A stretch of DNA of 14,206 nt from Chitinophagaceae bacterium (GTDB taxonomy: Bacteria > Bacteroidota > Bacteroidia > Chitinophagales > Chitinophagaceae): positions 1 through 14,206 of the forward strand of contig CANJDY010000029.1 of NCBI GenBank assembly GCA_947472635.1. Direction: 5' to 3'. Positions 1-6,473 of the stretch are shown here, piece by piece. Made by a program: the position numbers and the translations under genes. Every line of letters begins with the position of its first letter. Positions within the stretch are counted from its first letter, which is position 1. The notes under the pieces were generated by a model, which was given only the letters and a program-made list of their open reading frames with translations, did not search any database and was not told where the DNA came from.

Positions 1-1003
1 CCTTTAACAACTTCCCGATTTCGGCCAATACCTTTACGCTGGATGCTTCAAACCTCCCCTCCTTGTTGGGCCCCACATTGAGCAGGAAATTCGAATTTCT
101 GCTATTGGCCGTGGTGATGAGATCCACTACCTCCGTGGCGGTCTTAGGGCTGGCTCCTGATTTCCAGAACCAACCTTGCTCTAAGCACCAGCAGGTTTCT
201 CCAGGCGCCGTATTAGTCTCCGGAAAGGGCCTCATTTCCTTCACCGCGATATCAGTAAATGGAGTTCCCTTTTTGTTCCAGTCCCACCAATTGCTGCTGG
301 CCAATATACCGGGACGGGTACTTCGGAAAAAGTCAAGCGCTTCTTTAGCGGTCATCATATCGGGATCGAGCCCATCGTTCCAGATATAGAAAACATCTGG
401 GTACTTCTCGATCAATTCGGCAATTTGCTTCTTCTGAAATTCAATCTGCTCCATCGTGGAATGGGTTGCGGGGTCGCATTCGGGGGGCAGTACCTTGAAC
501 TTAGCATTGAATCCAGGACTGCGCCAGCAATAGTAAAGTCCCACCTTTAATCCCCGGCTTTTGAACGACTCGATAAATTGAGCCACCAGATCCTCCTTAT
601 ACGGACAAGCTGGATTCATAACATCGTAGGTGGTGTATTTGCTATCCCAAAGACAGAAGCCTGCAACATGTTTTACTGTTAGTACGGCATATTTCATACC
701 AGCGGATTTAGCTGCATCCGCCCAAGCGTCGGTATCAATCCTGCCGCCTGGATTGAAGTCGGCAGGACTATGGTAGCCCGAAACCCACTGGACGCCCTTG
801 TAGGTTGCCATGTTGAAGTGAATGAACATTCCGAACTTCAGCTTCAGGAATTCCTCCTTCAGCTCACTGACCGATTTGGTTTTGACCGGTGCTATCCATT
901 TTGGATGGGTACCATTATTTTTCGCTGTTGAAACGTAAGCTGTACTCATGGCTATTGTCAGCACAAGACCAATAAAAATACTCAATCTCATTTTGACCAC
1001 CAT
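1..1003 (-). CDS. Secreted alpha-L-fucosidase (GH29), N-terminal part, cut by the window edge
   Basis: The frame is open from an ATG at 1003 to the window edge, giving 334 codons of a GH29 alpha-L-fucosidase that would remove terminal alpha-L-fucose from glycans. The N-terminus (MVVKMRLSIFIGLVLTIAMS) is a signal peptide, so the enzyme is exported. The GH29 catalytic barrel is visible: FGMFIHF at about 57-63, LTVKHVAGFCLW at about 108-119, YDV at 126-128, and YIWNDGLDPD at about 206-215, where D210 fits the family nucleophile (W-x-D-G). FLLNVGPNKEG at about 306-316 matches the conserved end of the barrel. The usual KHHDGF reads KHVAGF here, so this is a divergent member. An in-frame ATG at 991 is an alternative start; 1003 keeps a lysine and arginine ahead of the hydrophobic core. 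It begins 16 bp after the GH2 gene ends, so the two are probably co-transcribed. GC content in sampled lines is near 47-48%, above most neighbouring genes. C-terminal domains lie outside the window. Confidence 0.9.
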   Translation of the reverse strand, partial: MVVKMRLSIFIGLVLTIAMSTAYVSTAKNNGTHPKWIAPVKTKSVSELKEEFLKLKFGMFIHFNMATYKGVQWVSGYHSPADFNPGGRIDTDAWADAAKSAGMKYAVLTVKHVAGFCLWDSKYTTYDVMNPACPYKEDLVAQFIESFKSRGLKVGLYYCWRSPGFNAKFKVLPPECDPATHSTMEQIEFQKKQIAELIEKYPDVFYIWNDGLDPDMMTAKEALDFFRSTRPGILASSNWWDWNKKGTPFTDIAVKEMRPFPETNTAPGETCWCLEQGWFWKSGASPKTATEVVDLITTANSRNSNFLLNVGPNKEGRFEASSVKVLAEIGKLLK

Positions 1004-1019
1004 TTTGTTAGTTGTTTAT

Positions 1020-3488
1020 TTATTGTTTTGTAATGACTGCCAATTTTGCACTGGTTAGTCCCTCTGCTTCTGCAAACAGGGTGAATTTTCCAGCCTTCCC
1101 TGTTGATTTCAGGATGACCAGACATTTGCCATTAAAGGTTTTTCGCGTATTGCTTCCGTAACTTTCCTCATTCAAAGGATCACCATTGTCAACAGCAATA
1201 ATCGTTGCCTCCCCTTCTACTTTGAAATGAATGCGGTTTGAAGCATTTGGTACAAAATTATTTACCCTATCCTGAATATTTACTTCGATATGTACCACAT
1301 CCTGCCTATCAGCTGCAATTATTTTCCTGTCGGCCAAAAGTTGAATTTTTGCAGGCATACCGGCAGTTACCACTTCCTTTGAACACAAAACCTTGCCGCC
1401 CTTTATTCCCTTGGCAACCAATGTTCCCGGTTCATAGGGCACCATCCACAATAGATTCATACTATCCTTCATCTCTTTTCTGCCGAGTGATTTGCCATTC
1501 AAAAACAGCTCTACTGATTCACAATTTGAATAGGCCATAACAGGAATTGTAGTTCCCTCCTTTCCCTTCCAGTTCCAATGGGGCAGTATATGAACCATTG
1601 GAGCTTTTGTCCATTGACTTTGATAAAAATAATAAGTGTCTTTCGGGAAACCGCACATGTCAATGATTCCAAAGTTCCAGAACTTAGCTGGCCAACCCAT
1701 CAGAGATTCGCCTAGATAGTCAAAGCCTGTCCAGCGAAATTCCCCACACATGTAAGGGAAATCTCTTGTACGGCGCCAGGAATCACGCGCATTGATGCGT
1801 ACCCTGGCATTATCATAAGATGAGCTGTAATACTTTGACACATCCTTAAACACTTCTTCTTCCGTGAGGTTCGGAATTTTTAGAATCCCACCCAAGGGAT
1901 TTTTGTCCCTTTGCCATGAAATGGTACGATAAACACCCCTTGTCTGAAAAGAGTGAGGCACTTCGGTGGCTAAAAGAATGCGGTTGGGATATGTTTCGTG
2001 ATCTTTTTCATACATAAAAGCTGAACCTCCCCCCCCGTTATAGCCTGTAACGTCTAGCAGGCTGGCAAAGCCGCTTTCATTTGCCAAGTTCATATGGGTA
2101 ATGCCACAAGTTATCGGACGAGTAGAATCTTCTTTTCTAACAACGGCCATTAGTTTTTTTAGTCGTTGATTTCCAATCTCAAAAAAGGCATCCGGAATCT
2201 CGTTTCCTACACTCCAAAGAATTACCGATGCATGGTTGCGGTCTCTTTTGACTAATTCAGTAAGGTCTTTATCTGCCCATTCATTGAAGGCAAGGTGATA
2301 TCCATACGGAACTTTGCCCTCAGGTTTTTTTATACCCCCAAAAGGAAAAGATTCTAGCCACTCATCAAAAGCTTCATCCATTACCATAAAACCCATTCTA
2401 TCGCACATATCTAACAGTTCCTCGCAGGGAGGGTTATGGGCAGTTCGGATAGCATTGCAGCCCATCTCTTTCAAAATTTCGAGCCTACGCTCAAGTACAC
2501 GATCGTTTTGTGCTACCCCTAGGGCACCAAGGTCGCTATGGTTATTAACCCCCAGAAATTTCATGGGTTTTCCATTCAACGAAAAGCCAGTTTTGGCCGA
2601 AAAACTAAAATAGCGGATACCTATAGTCGTTTCCAATTTGTCGTAGGCCAATTGTTTTTGATTGACAAGAGTCATTAATTTGTAAAGGGTAGGTTTTTCA
2701 GGAGACCATAATGCAGGTTTTAAAACAGTCAAATGCTGAACCAATACGCGGCTTTGTTTGCCTAAAAGAGTGGTTGATGTCGCAACCCGGGCCACTAGTA
2801 CATTCTTTTCAGAATAAAGTTCTGTTGACAAATTGAATTGCTTTGGTTCACTGAAATCATTTTCAATAGTGGTAGTTATATTCACAACAGCAGCATCTCT
2901 TGTAACGATCGGAGTGGTAGCATAAACACCATGCCTAGCAATATGCAATTGATTGTTGACCACTAACCATACGTGGGCGTAGATTCCGCAGCCGGTGTAC
3001 CAACGGGCACTGGGTTGAAGAGAATTATCAACTCGCACGGAAATGACATTTGTACCTTTAAAATCAAGGTAGGGTGTGAGATCGTAAGTAAAACTGGTAA
3101 AGCCATAAGGCCTTTTGCCCAAATAATGACCGTTGATCCATACTTCGCTGTTCTCGTAAACACCGCCAAACTCAACAGCTATTTTTGAAGTTTTATCCTT
3201 ACCATTTACGTTGAAATATTTTCGGTACCACCCTACTCCGCCGGATGCAAATCCCCCTGAGCTTCCGGAAGGATTATCTTTTGAAAATGTATCCAAAATG
3301 CTCCAATCATGGGGAATATCAATCGGTATCCACTTGCTGTCGTCAAAAATTTTTTTAGCTGCATCTGGGAAATCCCCTTTTGAAAATTTCCAGTCAAAAT
3401 CAAATTTCACCTTATGCTCATTCACAGAAGCGGAAGCATTTTTATTGCCAATGCCAATACAAATTAAAATAATTAAGAATTTTTTCAT
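1020..3488 (-). CDS. Secreted beta-galactosidase-type glycoside hydrolase family 2 enzyme
   Basis: This complete 822-residue protein is a GH2 retaining exo-glycosidase, most likely a beta-galactosidase. The signal peptide covers about residues 1-20, with likely cleavage after ASA and no convincing lipobox. Domains in order are a jelly-roll sugar-binding domain (about 25-180, with the PHDW and GGVGWYRKYF motifs), an immunoglobulin-like domain (about 185-290), the TIM barrel (about 295-610) and C-terminal beta-sandwich domains (about 640-822) of the DUF4982/Ig-like type found in large Bacteroidota GH2 enzymes. The barrel shows RTAHNPP at 348-354, the acid/base E430 in SVGNE and the probable nucleophile E509 in LLATEVPHS. 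After E509 there is a long insertion (about 515-575) before MCGEFRWTGFDYLGE. The start is an ATG with no Shine-Dalgarno sequence. It lies 111 bp after GH89 and 16 bp before GH29. Family assignment is firm; beta-galactosidase rather than another GH2 specificity is inferred. Confidence 0.92.
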   Translation of the reverse strand: MKKFLIILICIGIGNKNASASVNEHKVKFDFDWKFSKGDFPDAAKKIFDDSKWIPIDIPHDWSILDTFSKDNPSGSSGGFASGGVGWYRKYFNVNGKDKTSKIAVEFGGVYENSEVWINGHYLGKRPYGFTSFTYDLTPYLDFKGTNVISVRVDNSLQPSARWYTGCGIYAHVWLVVNNQLHIARHGVYATTPIVTRDAAVVNITTTIENDFSEPKQFNLSTELYSEKNVLVARVATSTTLLGKQSRVLVQHLTVLKPALWSPEKPTLYKLMTLVNQKQLAYDKLETTIGIRYFSFSAKTGFSLNGKPMKFLGVNNHSDLGALGVAQNDRVLERRLEILKEMGCNAIRTAHNPPCEELLDMCDRMGFMVMDEAFDEWLESFPFGGIKKPEGKVPYGYHLAFNEWADKDLTELVKRDRNHASVILWSVGNEIPDAFFEIGNQRLKKLMAVVRKEDSTRPITCGITHMNLANESGFASLLDVTGYNGGGGSAFMYEKDHETYPNRILLATEVPHSFQTRGVYRTISWQRDKNPLGGILKIPNLTEEEVFKDVSKYYSSSYDNARVRINARDSWRRTRDFPYMCGEFRWTGFDYLGESLMGWPAKFWNFGIIDMCGFPKDTYYFYQSQWTKAPMVHILPHWNWKGKEGTTIPVMAYSNCESVELFLNGKSLGRKEMKDSMNLLWMVPYEPGTLVAKGIKGGKVLCSKEVVTAGMPAKIQLLADRKIIAADRQDVVHIEVNIQDRVNNFVPNASNRIHFKVEGEATIIAVDNGDPLNEESYGSNTRKTFNGKCLVILKSTGKAGKFTLFAEAEGLTSAKLAVITKQ

Positions 3489-3599
3489 TTACCGTCGCTT
3501 ACTTTAATTAATTATAAATTAGAAATTCACTACCCTATTATCAACTGTCAGCATTTTGCCAATAATTTAAAAATCAACCGGCAACCATTTGGTTTATCT
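3489..3599. other. Spacer between GH89 and GH2 with a weak promoter-like sequence
   Basis: This 111-bp AT-rich spacer holds no gene. On the minus strand a TTG lies 20 nt upstream of TAATTTAT, which resembles the Bacteroidota -33/-7 arrangement (TTTG, about 19 nt, TAnnTTTG) with one mismatch in the -7 box. It could be an internal promoter for GH2 and GH29. A short AACC-AAAT-GGTT stem just after the GH89 stop is too weak to call a terminator. Read-through from GH89 is equally likely. Confidence 0.2.
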
Positions 3600-5861
3600 T
3601 CATTTTTTTCCATTATTAACTAAAAAGGGCGAATATTTTTTCCACATATTTCTGGATATCTCCACAGGATTACCCGTAGGGATTTTAGTAAACGATTTTC
3701 TTTGGTGTGCCCAATTTTTTTCCCATTCACAGGAAGCTTCAAAGAAAGGTTTCCTATCCCAATTTTCATTATTTCGCAAAGCCTTCTCTAATTGGTTAAA
3801 AAACTTAGTCCACCTTACCAAATGATAATCGGAAAACATTCCAGCCATTTGTTTGTACGCGTAATTATTTAGGTCATCAAACTGATTTTCAGTACAGGAA
3901 TCACCCCATAGGGTAATTAAACTGCGCGCATTTTTTTCGTACAAAGATTTTTCCTTATCGGAATCACCCCATTTTTTTGCATCTTCGAGCCAGGTACCTA
4001 ACAGGTATTCTTTTCTGGTGGATAACAAAAGATCGAAATCATTGATAAGAGAAATAAACTGGCCTTTTACCTTCAAAAATCTATTCAGCTCTTTTTTCTT
4101 ATAGGCATCCTCCAATTCAATTATCCAGTAGTAAGCTAAGGGACTTAGATATTGTCGGGTAAGATTTACCACATCAAACTGATAGCTTTCTTTATTCTTA
4201 AACTCGGCAGCACATTTTAATAAATTTTCCAACGCAATACCTAGCACTTCAGAATCATAATCAGGAATGGGACTCGTTCGATAAGCCATTGTAGGACTAT
4301 AAAAACCAGGGCGTTCACACAAAAAAGTTCCATTTTGCTTGTGGGTATTATAGACAGTTTGTAGCATCCCTTCCCAGGCTTTAGCAGCATATTCATTTTT
4401 TGCACCATACCGATTGGTAGCATAGGAAGTAAGCCAATTTTTTACATCTGGAACATCATTTTTCCAAACCATGCTCATAACAAATTCTTCAACAACAGGG
4501 TTGTTTCCAAAGTATTCCATCGCCATACCGATGCCAGACAGATTGCCTTTTTGAGGGCTATTGATTACCTCCTTAAGATTCCCAGACATATCAGATAGTT
4601 TACCGCTCATGGTAGTGCGGCCACCGAAATTATACAGTACATTCCATATCCAAGGTTTGCCGTAAAAGGAAGATTTTTTCTTCCAGGTAGGATGTTGTTC
4701 ACCCCATAGATCGAGGATAATCATTTTATCATTGGGTACAGCGCCCATGAAGGCTTTAATTTGAGGTTCTTTCCAAAAATTTTTATTGTCATAGTATAGA
4801 AACCAAGCTTGCATTACCCAGGTTGCTTGAGGATCTACATCTGCAAAAGATTGATACACTGATTTACTCATTTTAGCCAAAAAAACAGGATCATCTGTGT
4901 CAGGATCTACTTCGTTAAAGCAATCTGCTGAATAATAATGATCAGTGCCATACATTTTTGTTTGCTTCTCAATAAATAAATTTCCAATCCGTTTAAACAA
5001 ATCGTCACTAGGATCAAGAAAGGTAGTACCGCCAAAACCTGCAGACCAATTTCCAGTCTTATGAAGTTTTGCTGAGGGAAATAATTCTTTGATTGATTCA
5101 GGTACATGCCCAGTAAATCCTTGTAAAACAGGCGTCATTCCTAATGCACGCTCTCTAAGAAGTATTTGTTGCTCCAATAATTTATGTTTTTCAATCCATG
5201 ACTTTGGTAGTGGACCACCTAAGCCGTCTATATTGCCCATCCAACCCCAGGGTAAAAAGGCAGGGCCTACTAGAAAATTATTAATATTTTTATCGCTCAT
5301 CCCCAATTCCTTATACACTTCATACCAAACTGCTTCCTGCCCCGTGATAGCCAATGGAAGGTTGACACCATTCATAGCCATCCAATCAATTTGACGTTCC
5401 CAGTCTGCCCAATTCCACCAAGCCATCGTATAACTGAAGGTGCATACATTGAAAAAATACCTATTCTTAAATGGGGTAATCACTTTTTCCGGAGCTGTTG
5501 GCATGGGCAATTGATCAGGCAGTGTCAACTGCTTATCCATGGTTGTAAACTGGGCGTGGCAGTAATTTTTTAAATACCAATTTAATCCAGAAGCCATCGA
5601 AACGCCTGTATTTCCTTTAATAAGGATTTTCCCATTGCTACCGGATATTTCAAAAACATCGCCTGAACTTTCTTTTTCAATTCGGCTGAATATAAAATGA
5701 GCTGCCTTTTCTTTAAGAACTCTTTTTGCTAAAGCATACGCAGTATTTGTAATACTATCATTTTTACTTTTAGCACGAAGAGGTAGATTTGTTGCATTGC
5801 CAATACCCTGTGCTACAAGAAGAGAGAAAAAAACAGAAATTGAAATTTTACAGAAATTCAT
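3600..5861 (-). CDS. Secreted alpha-N-acetylglucosaminidase (GH89, NAGLU family)
   Basis: This complete 753-residue protein matches alpha-N-acetylglucosaminidase, the family of human lysosomal NAGLU, which removes terminal alpha-linked GlcNAc. In animals the substrate is heparan sulfate; bacterial members also act on alpha-1,4-GlcNAc capped mucin glycans. A signal peptide covers about residues 1-22. The N-terminal NAGLU domain (about 40-120) is followed by the TIM barrel (about 130-470) and the all-helical C-terminal domain (about 475-750). Signature stretches are TMAWWNWADWERQIDWMAMN at 145-164, ITGQEAVWYEV at about 172-182 and PWGWMGNIDG at about 204-213. The catalytic pair is clear: E317 in CFNEVDP (acid/base) and E449 in GIGMAMEYFG (nucleophile), at nearly the same numbers as human E316 and E446. 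The length is close to that of the human enzyme. A 612-bp gap holding a promoter-like box and a gene relic separates it from the sulfatase, so it may have its own promoter. Confidence 0.95.
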   Translation of the reverse strand: MNFCKISISVFFSLLVAQGIGNATNLPLRAKSKNDSITNTAYALAKRVLKEKAAHFIFSRIEKESSGDVFEISGSNGKILIKGNTGVSMASGLNWYLKNYCHAQFTTMDKQLTLPDQLPMPTAPEKVITPFKNRYFFNVCTFSYTMAWWNWADWERQIDWMAMNGVNLPLAITGQEAVWYEVYKELGMSDKNINNFLVGPAFLPWGWMGNIDGLGGPLPKSWIEKHKLLEQQILLRERALGMTPVLQGFTGHVPESIKELFPSAKLHKTGNWSAGFGGTTFLDPSDDLFKRIGNLFIEKQTKMYGTDHYYSADCFNEVDPDTDDPVFLAKMSKSVYQSFADVDPQATWVMQAWFLYYDNKNFWKEPQIKAFMGAVPNDKMIILDLWGEQHPTWKKKSSFYGKPWIWNVLYNFGGRTTMSGKLSDMSGNLKEVINSPQKGNLSGIGMAMEYFGNNPVVEEFVMSMVWKNDVPDVKNWLTSYATNRYGAKNEYAAKAWEGMLQTVYNTHKQNGTFLCERPGFYSPTMAYRTSPIPDYDSEVLGIALENLLKCAAEFKNKESYQFDVVNLTRQYLSPLAYYWIIELEDAYKKKELNRFLKVKGQFISLINDFDLLLSTRKEYLLGTWLEDAKKWGDSDKEKSLYEKNARSLITLWGDSCTENQFDDLNNYAYKQMAGMFSDYHLVRWTKFFNQLEKALRNNENWDRKPFFEASCEWEKNWAHQRKSFTKIPTGNPVEISRNMWKKYSPFLVNNGKK

Positions 5862-5944
5862 AGATATATTATTTTTAATTAATTACTTGATCTAGCGTGA
5901 ACCCTAATTTTTATTTATTAAAATTTGAGCATGTATGATTAAGC

Positions 5945-5952
5945 CAAATGTA
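5945..5952 (-). promoter_or_regulatory. Putative Bacteroidota -7 promoter box for the GH89 gene
   Basis: On the minus strand this reads TACATTTG, an exact match to the Bacteroidota -7 consensus TAnnTTTG. It lies 83 bp upstream of the GH89 start codon, leaving a leader of roughly 75 nt. I found no other exact match in the gap between sulfatase and GH89. The -33 element is poor: no TTTG or TTG occurs at the expected 19-21 nt upstream, so the promoter may be weak or activator-dependent. Confidence 0.35.
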
Positions 5953-5953
5953 G

Positions 5954-6003
5954 TTGCTATTAAAATAGCTGGAATAATTTGCTATTTTAGAATAATGCTA
6001 TTT
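5954..6003. repeat. Cluster of TTGCTATT-like motifs, one forming a palindrome (possible operator)
   Basis: The motif GCTATT occurs at 5956, 5981 and 5997, twice as TTGCTATT (5954-5961 and 5979-5986), and in reverse orientation as AATAGC at 5964-5969. The first copy and the inverted copy form the palindrome GCTATT-AA-AATAGC at 5956-5969. This sits immediately upstream of the promoter-like -7 box for GH89, in the spacer where a regulator could act. In DNA this AT-rich some recurrence is expected by chance, and no regulator is known, so an operator role is only inferred. Confidence 0.3.
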
Positions 6004-6201
6004 CTGAAAAATTAGTATTAATACTCTATTAAAAACTAAGTTCTTTAAAAATAATAGACAATTGTATAAGTGTATATGTAAATATTATCAGTTTCTTTAC
6101 TTATATTATCCAAAATCAGTTTGTCATTCAATTAAGTAAGCAAGAAAAAAAATAGCACTAAAAAAAATAAATTAAAATTGCAAGGTAGAAATAGTGATAA
6201 T

Positions 6202-6426
6202 TTAGAATGAGGGTTTTGCCAAGGATGCAGAAAATTGATAAATTCCAGATCCTATCCAAAAAATAAAATAGGAATTTTTCTTTTTAATAAAATAAATATC
6301 CGACAGTTCACTAATGGATTTGCAGGGCTTTTTTATCTCAAACAAATTACCAGTAATATAAACCAACGCATTTGTATTAAAAGGCATTTTAACATCTAGC
6401 GTAAGTTCATGGCTATTTTTTTTTAG
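6202..6426 (-). pseudogene. Relic of the C-terminus of a GH78 alpha-L-rhamnosidase
   Basis: The minus-strand frame between a TAG at 6427-6429 and a TAA at 6202 encodes 74 residues that resemble the last domain of GH78 alpha-L-rhamnosidases (the Bac_rhamnosid_C type). The stretch HELTLDVKMPFNTNALVYI matches the usual pattern of a beta strand followed by VPxNTxAxVYIP. The end, FWIGSGIYQFSAS, matches the conserved closing VGSGxYxF. There is no start codon in a sensible context and no catalytic barrel: the sulfatase gene ends only about 45 bp upstream. This is therefore a 3' fragment left after deletion or rearrangement, not a working gene. An in-frame ATG at 6387 could give a 61-residue peptide, but nothing suggests it is translated. 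The pattern match is from memory, not from an alignment. Confidence 0.55.
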
Positions 6427-6473
6427 CTAGAACCTGGTTAAGATAATTATAGTTTACAAAGTTATTTATTGAA

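Larger units (their letters stand above)
5862..6201. other. AT-rich non-coding region upstream of GH89
   Basis: Apart from the promoter-like box and the GCTATT motif cluster, I see nothing recognizable in these 340 bp. The sequence is very AT-rich (about 27% GC in a sampled 60-bp line), has frequent stops in all frames, and shows no convincing RNA gene or strong terminator. Confidence 0.5.

Noticed and set aside
63..389. A 108-codon plus-strand open frame opposite the GH29 gene
   Set aside because: The opposite strand reads as continuous, well-conserved GH29 sequence; the plus frame has no recognizable domain.
2029..2036. Possible frameshift or sequencing error at the G8 run in GH2
   Set aside because: The reading frame is intact on both sides and the Gly-rich loop fits the family, so no correction is needed.
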